Below the pieces are notes generated by a model. It worked only from the letters and a program-made list of their open reading frames with translations, ran no database searches and had not been told where the DNA came from. Positions 10,803-23,840 of a DNA stretch of 64,000 nt are shown piece by piece. Each line of letters starts with the position of its first letter. The stretch's first letter is position 1. A program made the position numbers and the translations under genes. Source of the stretch: Selaginella moellendorffii (taxonomy: Eukaryota > Streptophyta > Lycopodiopsida > Selaginellales > Selaginellaceae); contig NW_003314261.1 in NCBI RefSeq assembly GCF_000143415.4, forward strand, positions 4,851,882-4,915,881, read 5' to 3'.

Positions 10803-11098
10803 AGCATGGCAAGCACATATGTATATCTATGAATGTACACGACGAAGAAAGCAAAGTTTGTAAGTATACTGCCCGAGTTTGTGTCAATAAATTCCCAGGA
10901 TCTTGGTACGGTGCTTTAACATGTTTTTCTTTTTACTGTAGTAATAAAAGTAAGTACTTCGCTAATCATCCCCCGCATCCAGCAGTTTTCTTTACAGTAA
11001 AAGCAGTACCACCAGGTGGGGGGGATGGCGTAAAAAACCCACACGAAGAACCAAAAACAAAAGAGAAGAGAGAAAAAGCTTCGCTTTTGGCGTCGCGA
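10803..11098. other. Intergenic, convergent 3' ends
   Basis: AT-rich tail between polyprenol reductase and the ERF gene; only 3' untranslated sequence expected. Confidence 0.5.
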
Positions 11099-12370
11099 TC
11101 AATCCAGATAGGATTGCATGCACACCAGGCCTTGGAGGAGCTGCATGTCATACATCAACGTGGATTCGTCACCGAGCAGCGATGATGAAAAACTCTCGAC
11201 GTCGTCGATAATCTCGTCGGTGAGATTCCTGACTTGGCCGCCGCCGCCGCCGCCGTTTTGTTGATCCTGATTCGGACGATCTTCTTTCTCTCGATGATCG
11301 TGAAGAGGAGACGCTGCAGGAATCGCTACCTGCTGCTGCTGGGCGATCGTCACCTGCGGCTGGATCGCACTGCAAGAACTCGAGGGAGTGGCAGTGGTGG
11401 TGCCGAGATTAAACTCGCGCGACGAGGATGAGCTGTTGGTGGTGGCTATGGTGTCACTCCAAAGTCCACAGCTCACCTCATACAAGCTGGGGATGTTTAA
11501 GTTGCTAGCGTCAAAGATGAAGCCACTGCAAATCTCGTCCGGGGAGAGCCGCTGCTCGGGAGGATGATCTTGCTGCTGGATTTGCATTTGAGCCGCGACT
11601 TGGAGCCATAGAGACGACGTGGAGGAGGAAGAACGGTCGTGATGCCTCTCGAAGCTCGCAGTGCTGCTGCTCGAGGAGTGACGATCTGGACAAAGATCCC
11701 GCGGAGACAAAGGTCCAGTGCTTTTGATCGGAGTGGTGGTAGTGGTGGTGGCAGTAGTGGCAGTAGCGGCGGATTGGATGTTGGTGGAAAGAGATGGCTG
11801 GATGGAAGAACTCTTGGCGTTGGAGGAAGAAGAAGGAGAGGAGGACATGTTGCTCGAATCGTAGATCGGCCAGCGGTGGTGCTGGAGGGGCTGGCTCGGC
11901 GCTTGCCCGAAGCCCTGGGCGATCCTGGGAAGCAAGAATGGCCCGCGCTGGACGAGCTCCATGGTCGCCGGGAGAGGGGCCATCGGCGCCGCCAAATTCG
12001 AGGAGCACTGCGATAGCGTCGGCCCCGAGGAATAACACCCGGAGCAAGACGATGAGGAGGAAGCGAGCGGAGAAGAAGGAGAAGGAGAAGAAGAGGAAGA
12101 AGAATACTGGAAATTCGTTCTTGCTCGCGCGCCGCGCATCGCCCTGGCGGCATTGTCGTAGGCGATCGCCGCGTCCTCGGCGGTGTCGAAGGTGCCCAGC
12201 CATCGCCGCTCCTTGCTCCTGGGATCCCTGATCTCCGCCGCGTAGCGCCCCCACGGCCGCCGGCGCACGCCCCGATACCGCCCCTCGCCCGCCGGAGGAG
12301 CAAGAGGCGAAGGCTTCGCTACCACCGCCGCCGCCGCTCCATCGCTGCCATCGCATCGCGCTCGCTTCAT
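11099..12370 (-). CDS. AP2/ERF transcription factor, group VIII-like
   Basis: Nuclear DNA-binding protein with one AP2 domain (residues about 31-88: [20 protein letters not shown] ... [20 protein letters not shown] ... RARTNF). Intronless, 423 residues from ATG 12370 (MKRARCDG); an upstream extension to 12430 has no better Met. The [11 protein letters not shown]...[14 protein letters not shown] pattern places it in the ERF rather than the DREB branch and resembles group VIII (ESR1/DRN, LEP, PUCHI), which act in organ initiation. The rest is low complexity: Ser runs, Thr/Ala runs, Gln-rich stretches and a poly-Gly tract, with an acidic end ([16 protein letters not shown]) that could be an activation region. 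TATATAAAT on the minus strand near 12437-12447 lies about 70 bases upstream of the ATG. Confidence 0.93.
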   Translation of the reverse strand: MKRARCDGSDGAAAAVVAKPSPLAPPAGEGRYRGVRRRPWGRYAAEIRDPRSKERRWLGTFDTAEDAAIAYDNAARAMRGARARTNFQYSSSSSSPSPSSPLASSSSSCSGCYSSGPTLSQCSSNLAAPMAPLPATMELVQRGPFLLPRIAQGFGQAPSQPLQHHRWPIYDSSNMSSSPSSSSNAKSSSIQPSLSTNIQSAATATTATTTTTTPIKSTGPLSPRDLCPDRHSSSSSTASFERHHDRSSSSTSSLWLQVAAQMQIQQQDHPPEQRLSPDEICSGFIFDASNLNIPSLYEVSCGLWSDTIATTNSSSSSREFNLGTTTATPSSSCSAIQPQVTIAQQQQVAIPAASPLHDHREKEDRPNQDQQNGGGGGGQVRNLTDEIIDDVESFSSSLLGDESTLMYDMQLLQGLVCMQSYLD

Positions 12371-13100
12371 CGCCCTAGCACACGCTCCAAGCGACTGATC
12401 AGTGGAGAAGAAATCCAAGCTAAAGAACACGGGAGAAATTTATATAAGCCCCGGCGCATATTCCCCGAATAAAAAAAAATGGCGGCGTTACCCTCAGGTG
12501 GGGAATCCACGGCCCGGGTGATGCCACGTGTCAGGTAGTCTGACGTGTCTCTATCCACCCGAGTATGATGTCCTAGGAGAGGTAGTTAATGACAAGGTGG
12601 TGGGGAATATTCATACGGGAATCTAGCCCATAAAACGTACGTCCGTGTGTGTGTGTGTGTGAGTGTGTGTGGGTTGCTTTCATGAGGGAGATTTCATTAG
12701 ATTAAGTATAATAAATATTTAGTATAGTTAAGTAATGGGTACGTATCTATGTAGCACCCAAGCTGTAAAACGAGTAAGCGTTAGCAGCTTTGTGCTAATT
12801 CAAAATGATTAAGCGCAAGGTGAAAAGATAGAATATTAATCTTTTACTGGCTGGCGCAGGTTTTAACTTTACTGAGTATACAACGCCGTCGCAGGTACGT
12901 ATGTCGGGGGAAGGTCGGACCGCCCGCCGCCGTCAAGTCCCCGTCAGTCAGGGGAGACGGAATAATTGTTAATAAGCGGAGAGATTCCTCCATGGAGGAA
13001 TAATCTTCTCTGGCAGGTAAATTTGACAGCTCATTTCTATGGTAGAATTGCGCCAAGTTTGGGAGTCAAAAATAATTTGGAGGATGCGTTAGAGCGTCCA
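12371..13100. promoter_or_regulatory. ERF upstream region
   Basis: 730 bases without a supported gene. Contains a TATA box (about 12437-12447), a G-box-like CCACGTGTC near 12525-12533, and a (GT)n microsatellite at about 12642-12672. The right part is AT-rich and abuts the tRNA gene. Confidence 0.5.
12642..12672 (+). repeat. (GT)n microsatellite
   Basis: About 31 bases of GT repeats interrupted once by GA, ending in GGG. Confidence 0.9.
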
Positions 13101-13174
13101 AGTTCTGTAGCTCAATTGGTCAGAGCGTTGGTCTTATGAGCCGAAGGTCGCGGGTTCGACCCCCGCCAGAACTA
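13101..13174 (+). tRNA. tRNA-Ile (anticodon UAU), intronless
   Basis: Complete cloverleaf of 74 nt including the discriminator A. The acceptor stem AGTTCTG/CAGAACT is seven perfect pairs. The D stem is GCTC/GAGC; the anticodon stem TTGGT/GCCGA (with G-U pairs) closes the loop CTTATGA, giving anticodon TAT. The variable loop is AGGTC and the T arm GCGGG-TTCGACC-CCCGC. Internal promoter A box (TAGCTCAATTGG) and B box (GGTTCGACC) are present, and a T-rich stretch follows within about 40 bases. It decodes AUA. Confidence 0.93.
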
Positions 13175-13299
13175 AGTCCTCTCCAAAACTAGTTAGTAAT
13201 ATATTTTGTTTTGGAAATATTTTGATATTTTTTATATCAAGTCAAACATTATTATTGCTTATTATTTCAGTTAAAGCTTCTATTTCGTTAGAAAATTTC

Positions 13300-14939
13300 T
13301 CAGCTGGTTTGTACAAGGTTTTGGTGGATTTTCCACACGTTGAAGCCGTAGCCGATACGAATGAGCAGCAGCTCGAAGAGCATATGGAGGATGCTGGTCA
13401 TTCTCAGCTTGGAGCCGGGGATCTCTGTCCAGTTCACGGCAATCTCTAGCGCTGGGATCCCCAATCTCTTGCACAGGTACAAGAGCTCCACGTCGAAGCA
13501 CCACCGCGTGAGCCTGAGATTGATGAAAAGTTGCTGTGCCGCGGACCTCGTGAACATCTTGAATCCACACTGGAGATGGAAGAAAATTCGGTAAATAAAG
13601 TTTCCATTTTCCATGAACACTGAAAACTATAACAACAAACCTGAGTGTCTCGGATTCCAGAGCCGGCAGCAAGGAGGACGCACAGATGGAAGCCTTTCAT
13701 GAGGAAGTTCCTGTACCATTTGCGCTGCGAAAAGAAAGCCAAGTGATCTTCAGTGATGTTCAAACTTCAAGGAAGAAGAAAAGAAGGAAAGCGTATCTAC
13801 CGTTGCTAGAGCTTGTTGTTCTAGATGTGCGCGTGACCCGCAGGCAACCAAGGGGACGTCAAAGATGTTTTCCACGGAAGGATCACGTAGCTTTTGTATC
13901 TTCTCCCCGTACGTCAGAATCTGCAGTGACAAAAACAAAGCAAAACAAAAGATGTAAGTGTGCCAAAACTTGCTCTTCTGATCGTCCAGGAACTTACAGC
14001 ATTTTCCAGCTTTTCTAAGTTTGTGATTTTAGTTGCCCCGTCCGCATCCAGCATCAGAATGAGCTCTCCTCTAGAGCAGAGAGCTCCCTTCAACAGCACG
14101 ACGCATGAATCGACGGATAGAGTTATCAAACAAGAAAGAAATACCTTGGTGACGGCGGCTCCTTTCCCGCAATTGACGCCTTGCTTGATGAGCCTCACGT
14201 TGTCCATCTTATACTTCTTGATGTAATCGAATGCTACTTTTACAGTGTTGTCTCGACTTCCATCGTCGACTATAATAATCTGCGAAAACAAAACACGATG
14301 TACAAAAAAAACTAGAAAAAAGAAGAGGAAAAAAAAAAACCACTAGAGAACTCTAAACTACTCACTTCGTAAGTGAATGACTTATTTACAGCAGCGCGGC
14401 CTTCCAGATATCTGCAAAGGAAAAAAAACGTTGAAGAATCCAAGGGAGAGAAAGATTTTCAAGGCAGAAAGATAAGTTTTTAGAACCTCAAGGTTTCGTC
14501 GAGAGTGAGAGGAAGCCTTGCCTCTTCATCAAAGGCCGGAATCACGAGAGACAAATATTTCTCGGGAGGTCCAAACACCGAAGGACATCGCACCTATTAC
14601 GATACAAAAGCTCAGAAAAATTTTTGGACAAGAACATGGAGCTACCTTCTCAAGGGACGAGGGATTCTCCAAGAAACTTGGTGTTGTAGTCCTGAAAGAA
14701 CAACGAGGCCTCAGCCACAAGAGAGAAAAAAAAGGCCGATCGAAGCACAAGCTTACCCGCTTCCTTGATCGAGCTTTTGCGTCCACTCCACAATGTAGCT
14801 GAGGAGCCATAGCGCGCTGGAGAACACCTGATCTCCATTCTCTCAAAAAAAAACTCGAAGAGGAAGGAGGGAGCCTTACCACGACGATAATTCCAACCAG
14901 CACTGGAGAAATCTGTGACAATGGGACCAAAAGTCCCAT
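13300..14939 (-). CDS. ALG5: Dolichyl-phosphate beta-glucosyltransferase (ALG5)
   Basis: Transfers glucose from UDP-glucose to dolichyl phosphate at the ER, making the donor for the last sugars of the N-glycan precursor. Ten exons, 14939-14880, 14827-14757, 14691-14646, 14593-14487, 14411-14366, 14279-14145, 14087-13998, 13920-13801, 13724-13641 and 13569-13300, join in phase to 342 residues. The N-terminus (MGLLVPLSQISPVLVGIIVV) is a membrane anchor. The GT2 fold follows: LSLVIPAFDEEARLP, IIIVDDGSRDNTVKVA, NCGKGAAV and the metal-binding LMLDADGAT. The C-terminal block CFDVELLYLCKRLGIPALEI and VNWTEIPGSKL is typical of ALG5. It is divergent from the VDE-related gene, 254 bases apart. Confidence 0.96.
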
Positions 14940-15192
14940 CTCCTCCCGGCGAGCAGGGGCTGGACGAAGAACCCTAAAACCTAAAATTTGGTCACGTCCT
15001 TTTACCCCTGGAAAAAGAGCTCGCGATTTTATACGCGATGAATTGCCCTTGCTCGTCCATTCTCCTCCTATAGCCTTGATCTTGATTCTCACACTCGGCA
15101 TTTGGATTGTCATGAAGATCGATCGAGGAGAGGATTCTTAACGAATATTAAAATATCCTCTTTTTTAAAGGGAAGATAAACCCTAAACCCCA
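14940..15192. promoter_or_regulatory. Head-to-head promoter with telo-boxes
   Basis: 253 bases between ALG5 and the VDE-related gene. ACCCTAAAAC occurs near 14970 and the telo-box run AAACCCTAAACCCC at about 15178-15191, right before the ATG. Confidence 0.5.
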
Positions 15193-16858
15193 ATGGCGCT
15201 TGTGTCGGTTCTTCATGGAGGTACGCTACGTCTCTCGATCGATTGTGTCATGAATCGCGATTTTGGCGGCAGGAAGATCAGCGATCGCGGGTCCAGGCAT
15301 CGGCAGCAAGAGTACACATCTGGCAGGCTCTCGGCGGCATCGATGCGCGCTTGCCTCCTCTTCCTCATCGCTCAGCTCGCCTCCAGCGCCTCCATTCTCG
15401 CCCACGGCCGCCGCCAAGCTCGTTGCCGTGATTGGAGAGAATGCCGTGAGCCCCCTCCAGGAAACACCATGGCTGGAAGTCATGAACCATATGGTATGGT
15501 TTTAATTCTCCTTGATTCATCCACCTCGCTTTTCTTTCTCTTCTTTCCAGGTGAAGAGACTTCGCTGGACTGATGCTAGCTTTGAGATGCTCGTCTTCAC
15601 GGACGAATCACTTCCAGAGAATCGAGAGTTCTCCTCGGCGGTCGCGAAAGCTGATATACTCCTGGGACTCGGGCTCGGAAATCCCGACACTGTAAGCTGG
15701 ATCAACAGCGCGAGCTCGTCAGTGCCTACGAGGATTTGCTTCGACTCCACGGACAACTCCGGTACCTGGCTGGGAGGTGTCAAAGTTTTGCCTTTGGAGA
15801 GCCCGGTGGACCGGCTGCGCTCGATCGTCCCAGGAACGAAGCTCGCCAAAGGCTTGAAGGTTCTGGACCTTGTCACCAACGCTTGGAGCCGTCACAGCAG
15901 CGACAACGTGTGCTTCGCGCTCCTGGTTCTCATCGACTCGTACGTAGCTCCCGTGCCGCTGCTGAAAAACCTGCGAGCCACGAGCTTGTCACAAATCCAG
16001 TGCATGGCCAAGAACTGCGGGAAGGAGATTCTGGCTTGCCTCTTGGATCCAAGTTGCCGCAAGGCGCTCGACTGCCTGACGAGCTGTGCTCCAAACGACC
16101 AAGTTTGCAGCTACCGCTGTATCGTTTCGTACGAGACGCCTACGCTCGAGGCCATCTCGCTGTGCATCCTCCAGAAGAACAACTGCTTGGGACTGAGCGC
16201 CGAGATCCAGAGCCAGCCGGTGGTGAAGCCGCTAGAAAAGTTCCGGGGACAAGAACTCACTCACACTCTGGCCGAGGACATCTTCATCGGCTGGCTGGGG
16301 ACACTCAAGTGGAGCTGGAGGGTGGCCGCTGGCCAGAACGCTGCCTACGATCACTTCGCAAACCAGATCCAGCTCTACTACCGCGGGACCAAGAACTCGA
16401 TGTGGTACGATCCTGTGTTCCAAGTGGAGACGTTAGAGGGAGAACTGGTGTGGAGAAGAAGACACTACCGTGCTCGCAGAGGAGAGGTTCCCGGCACCTT
16501 TTACTTCACAGTTCTCGACAACGGCGTCGTCTCGAAGGAGTTCTGGCGGATAGTCGACTGCGCCGACGATCTCTCCTGGGGGCTCTTCTACTACAGTGGC
16601 GCCGCCACGGCCGCGGGGCAGTCATACTCGGGTGCCGTGCTGGTGTCGCCGGATGGAATGTGGCCCGGCGAGCAGCACAGCGAGCGAGTTAACGCAGCTC
16701 TCGGCCGCTGCGGTATTAAGTTATGGGAGATGTACACCGTCACCAACAACCGCTATGGTGACGAGGATGACGAGAGTGGAGAAGAAATTCCGCTGGGCCT
16801 TCCAGAGGGATCCAAGCTCCACCACCACTCGTCAATCGTCAGCAGCTCGCGTGGTTAG
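15193..16858 (+). CDS. Violaxanthin de-epoxidase-related protein (VDR, At2g21860-type)
   Basis: Chloroplast protein of the VDE/ZEP lipocalin family; its reaction is not established, although VDE itself reduces violaxanthin in the xanthophyll cycle. Exons 15193-15220, 15273-15493 and 15551-16858 give 518 residues. The N-terminus is a Ser/Ala/Pro-rich transit peptide. A Cys-rich domain follows (CMAKNCGKEILACLLDPSC, LDCLTSCAPNDQVCSYRC, LCILQKNNCL), then a lipocalin-like domain (EDIFIGWLGTLKWSWRVAAG, ENW-like VFQVETLEGELVWRRRHY, LDNGVVSKEFWRIVDCADD, LSWGLFYYSGAA). It lacks the Glu-rich tail of true VDE, as in VDR proteins. Exon 1 joins with GGA|GGA phase and puts the start at ATG 15193. Confidence 0.93.
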
Positions 16859-17212
16859 CAGCACCTATTCCGGACCGTGAGTCTTGGGAAATAAAAAAGC
16901 AGTTGAGCGACTTACTTCCACTGGTGACGAGGATGGCTACATAGCAAGCCGGGAGTTCTTGCTTCCCAGAGCTGGAGCACGAAGAAGAGCAGCAACAAGG
17001 AGGGGTGTGAGAAGTCACGCCCGTATGTTCAACGTCGGGCTGCTCTTCAAGTTGTGTGCGTTCCTCGAGGAAGCACTCAGCGCGCTCATCAGTTCTACGT
17101 TCGTTCTTGTCGCCGAGGACGAGATCTAGAGAAGCTCCCGACGTCAGTGGTAAGCAGCGAAAGATAGTTGCAAGCACTTAACTCGATGAACTCCAGCAGG
17201 ACACGTCCCTCG
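16859..17212. other. Intergenic between tandem genes
   Basis: 354 bases holding the 3' end of the VDE-related gene and the promoter of the GDSL gene. A short frame at 16884-17129 has no recognisable product. Confidence 0.4.
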
Positions 17213-18545
17213 ATGGAGCAGCGAGGAGTTCCAAAGTTCCAACTCTTCCTGGCCTTTGTTCTTTCCAATGCCGCCTGCCTTCTCCACGCTGCCAATGTCC
17301 CAGCTCTGTTCATCTTCGGGGACTCGCTCATCGACGTTGGCAATAACAACTACATCAACTCACTCGCCAAAGCCGACGTCCGCTACAATGGTATCGACTA
17401 CAACCACGGCGTTCCCACCGGGAGGTTCTGCAATGGTCGCACCATTCCTGATTTCCTCGGTATGGCCAACTTTGCATCCTGCCTGACCTTTCCTCTTGAC
17501 TTTCAGGCGAGTACCTCGAAGTCCCCCCACCTCCAGCGTACCTGACCCCCAACTTGACGATCAAAGACATTTCTCGCGGACTAAACTACGCTTCCGGAGC
17601 TGGGGGCGTTCTGGATGCCACTGGAGCAAACTACGTAAGTTCCCACCCCTGTCAAGTACTTCTTCCTCATTGCTGCCTTGTCTTCCAGATTGCCAGGCTC
17701 TCGTTCAACCAGCAGCTCGTCTACTTCGCCGGCACGAAGCAGCGCTACGTCACGGAGCTGGGAATGGACGCGGCCAACAAGTTCCTGGCGGACTCGATCT
17801 ATATGGTGGCCTTCGGAGCAAACGACTATATCAACAACTATCTCGTCACCTTCTCCCCGACCCCGTCGCTGTATAACACATCTCAGTTCCAGGACATGCT
17901 GATCTCGACGTACTCGCAGCAGATATCCGTGAGTTTTCGATGTCCTTTTCTTTCTCTTTGGTAGTTTCTTCCTTCCGCTGACTTGGTTTCTCTCGCTGGG
18001 CAGCGTCTGTACGACCTCGGAGCCAGGAAAATGGTTGTCTTTGGAGTCGGCCCACTCGGTTGCATTCCCAACCAGCTGATGAGAACCACTGACCAGAAAT
18101 GCAATCCTCAAGTAAACAGCTATGTCCAAGGCTTCAACGCGGCACTCCAGAGGCAGCTCAGTGGAATTTTGCTCAAGCAGCTTCCCAAAGTCCGGTTCGC
18201 GTACGCACATGGCTACGACAGGTTCATCGACATGGTCAAGTCGCCTGCATCATATGGTACGTGTGCCTCTTCACTGAGCAAGCAGTTTTCTACGCGTTGC
18301 TTGTTCTCGCAGGTTTTAAGGTGACGGACGAAGGTTGCTGCGGGCTTGGAAGACTCAATGGCCTCCTCGCTTGCATGCCAATATCAAACCTGTGCAGTAA
18401 TAGGAAAGAGTACCTGTTCTGGGATCCTTTCCATCCCACGGAAGCGGCCAACATGGTTATTGCCACCGACTTTTACAACGGGACCACAGCCTATGCGTCG
18501 CCAATCAATGTCGAAGAGCTTGCATCTGTGTCGGCCGTGGTTTAA
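17213..18545 (+). CDS. GDSL esterase/lipase, secreted
   Basis: SGNH-fold hydrolase of extracellular acyl esters. Exons 17213-17459, 17507-17634, 17689-17928, 18004-18256 and 18313-18545 give 366 residues. Start ATG 17213 (MEQRGVPKFQLFLAFV) produces a signal peptide ending near LLHA/ANVPALF; a Met nine codons upstream is possible. Block I is FIFGDSLIDVGNNNY with the catalytic Ser. Block III is FGANDYINNYL with the oxyanion Asn. Block V, WDPFHPTEAANMVIA, supplies Asp and His. A Cys-rich stretch (EGCCGLGRLNGLLACMP) is typical of the plant family. The substrate cannot be inferred. Confidence 0.95.
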
Positions 18546-18632
18546 TAGCTCGTTTCAAAGCGAACCCACGCTGTTTTGATCTGAAGAGAGCAATACTTAA
18601 AATGGCTTGAACGAAACTTCTCCAACAGGAAC

Positions 18633-21343
18633 TTACCATGAAAACTTTTGCTTGGCAGCACAGATAAACGCAGTCACGGCTTCCGAAATCTGTAACTGCT
18701 GAAAATCCTTTTGAGTTTCCAGCGGCAGTCTCTTCTTCTGAAAACACAGCCAGCATAAGCTGACTAACAAAGCAGGTATTGTACCTGGTGCTTTGCAGCA
18801 TCAAATTGGTGAAACCGTGTGTTGTTTGCTTCTGGAGTTGGAGTCCAAGGACCAATGCCTTCTGTGCGTCGAACTCCGTTAGAAGAAACATTTGGATGTT
18901 TATCGTGTACAGTATCTTCCCTGCTAAACAAGAGAATAAATTAGAATCACAAACAAAAGCCAGCTTAAACCTCGGCGCTCTTTGCACGTCGGCTGGAGCT
19001 GTAGCTGGCCGTTTCGATTGCTTAGGAATCTGAGAATATAAGAAAACTCTAAGCAAAAGGTTGTAGAGGTGTTGTTAAGGCAAAGCAAAGTACCTCAGCA
19101 TGATGGTCACCCCCGGAGACGAACCTTATCCTTTGTGGGATGAACTTCTTTCCACCATATATCGGATTTAAAGCTCTGAGCTTTCCACCATTGGAGAAGA
19201 TGGACCACTTCAACTCCGCTCGCAAGGCACGTCGGTTGGCCCTCGACTGCCTTGTTCGATGGAGCCTGAACGGCCATCGACTTCTCTCTGGAGCCTTCTC
19301 AGTACTGACCATAGATTCCCGGGCTCTAAGCAGTTCCTGGCCACGCTTGGAGCACAGATCAACCACCTCGGCCAGTTTCGAGGACACCAGAAGGGACTCG
19401 TGAACCCCCTTGAACAAGTCTGTCACGTCCTCCGCGATATTGACACCTTTCTTCTTGAGCTTGAGGAAGCAAGCACGGTTTCGGTTGTCTTCCTGTTCTA
19501 CAGGCTTCGCGTTTTCCTGCAAAACCTCCTCTATATCCGCGCCCTCGTAGTCAGACGAGCAAGTGCTTGGTGCATCCTCAGCAGCTTCATTGTTGTCTGG
19601 CATGCCATTCTGAACGTAGTCCTTGAAAACATCGTTCTCTTCCTCGTCGTCGCTCGCTGCCAAATCTTCGTCAACTTCCTTCGCAGCTGGGAGTTTCTTC
19701 GGTGATCCCCCCGACTTTCTTGGTGTGTCGAGCGAGCTTGGAGCAGTGAAACACCTCTTATCCTCGACAAACTTTCTCGTTATAGGAAAATCTACATCCG
19801 TTGAGCAGACCGCACTATCAACACACGCATGCTGGACTCCCTGGAGATCGGTTGCATTTTCCACCACGCTCTTTCTTGGTGAAAAAGTGTGAAGCTGATT
19901 GCTCTGAGCGTTCGAAGTGTTGTCCGGAAAGACCTTCTCAGCTGCTGCAGCAATCTCAGAAGTGGTATTTACTACCACTGGTGCAGTCACGGGCCTAGCA
20001 TGGCTGCTACTTAAACTATGCTTACTGCTCGTTGATTTCAAGCAGCCTGACGTGAACTCTTCGTCTTTGATCCTCGATTTGGAGCTCCGCAAGTGCAAAG
20101 ATACCTGCTCTGTTTCGTCAAAGTTGCTGCTCAGCCCCTTGGTGTCAGCTATATTCAGCTTCGTGTATAAGTTCCTCTCCAGTGCCAGTAGAGCCTTCAC
20201 ACTGGCTTGTCTAAACCACAGTGGCTTCGCTCTTTCGGACGTCAAAACTGGTCCAGCTGAAGCGGGTCTGAACCGAATTTCCTGTAGCGAGGGCCTGGCC
20301 GGAGGAACATCTTCCTTATGCAAGTTTTTCTCGTCCTGGTCACAAGCAACGGCACGGTGCTTACTTCCGGCTTTGATAAGCTCTTCGTCATGAAAGGAGT
20401 GGCCAAAGTCGCACGGAGCACCCTGCCAACTCTGCTGCTTACTCTTGCCCCTCTTCGGTGGAGACTCAAACGCAGGACCATCTCGCGAAGAAGACTTGCT
20501 ACCATCGTCGACGGAACCGTCCATATCATAGAGCTCACTCTTGCTCCTGGCTTTTCTCGCAGGAGACTCATCTCTAGCAGACCAAGGCCTCTTTGCAAGA
20601 AGACTACTCTCCTTGGCACAGCGACCTTCTCTAGCCGAAAACGGTCTCTCTTGATGCCTGCTTTTACTGCGGGGCTTCTCAAAGCAGTCCTTTTCTCTGG
20701 AATACCTCTCAACGCACTCCCTGCTACAGCTCCTTCCACCACAGCTATTTTCTTTACTACTCCTTCCACTCCACTGCTTACTATTCCTCTTTGCATTCCT
20801 CGATCCCCCGGCAGAACGATTCCATCCTCTTTCTCTGCATTTCTCGAAATCCCTGCTCGACTGTCCTTCCCTGGAAATCCTATCGCTACTACTACAGGTA
20901 GCATTCTCGTGTTTGTCCCTTTCTCTACGTCTGTCTAGACTATTTTGATCCTTGCCAGGATTCTCAGCTCCTCCATCCAAATCCTCACTGATCTTGTTGT
21001 ATTCCCGGATCGTCTCCAGCAGCTCTTCCACGGGATCCTTCGCCGGCCGCTGCGGCTTACGCAAGCACTGCCGCTCGCGAACCCTGTAACCATATAGACC
21101 ACGCACCTTGCTCCTGCGCACGAGATCGCTGAAGACATCCAGCTCCATCGGCGCATTGGAGGCGATGAGCCGCAGCAGCACCGGACTGATGTAATGCGGC
21201 GCGGAGGAATCCGGGCGCCGCCGATGCTGATCCATCCGGGGCGCACAAGCATCTCGATCGTCCCTCCAGCGCTGTGGCGCAGCAGCGCCACTCCTCTCCT
21301 TGTAGCGCGGCGTCGTGGGGAGCGCGATAATCGCCCCTTGCAT
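18633..21343 (-). CDS. Large basic Arg/Ser-rich protein, function unknown
   Basis: Exons 21343-19094, 19029-18971, 18923-18785 and 18737-18633 join in phase to 850 residues. The N-terminus (MQGAIIALPTTPRYKERSG) leads to a helical block (APHYISPVLLRLIASNAPME, LDVFSDLVRRSKVRGLYGYR). Residues ~130-330 are extremely rich in Arg, Ser, Lys, Glu and Cys (SR-like but not clean RS dipeptides). Later come KRPATAPAD and RPVTAPVV motifs and an acidic stretch (DDEEENDVFKDYVQNG). The C-terminal part includes SIFSNGGKLRALNPIYGGKK and FIPQRIRFVSGGDHHAEIPK, then ends AKQKFSW. No catalytic motif, signal peptide or membrane segment is evident. I do not recognise a family; a nuclear or cytoskeletal role would fit the composition, but that is a guess. 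Confidence 0.82.
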
Positions 21344-21648
21344 CGCATCGCCCTAGCTAAGCCCTAGCCCTAAACTTTTGAAGATACGCGCCATAACGGA
21401 AATATTCCAATACCGTACGGACACAACGGAAGAAAAAGAAAAAAATAATAGAAAGAATTTCTCTTGTTCTTCGTCTCTCTCTTCGTCTCTCTTGTTCTTC
21501 GTCTCTTTCTGCCTCCTCCCCGGTCGATCGATCATCTCGCGCAAACACTCGATATCTTCACCATCAGTTACACAACAGGGATGATCTCATCGTCTTCTTC
21601 CATCCTTGTTCATCGTCTTCGTCGTTGTCTTCCTCAATCGTATTCTCG

Positions 21649-23840
<2,192 letters not shown>

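Noticed and set aside
11497-12356. Large alternative frames over the ERF gene
   Set aside because: They arise from Ser- and Ala-coding low complexity; only the frame with the AP2 domain is supported.
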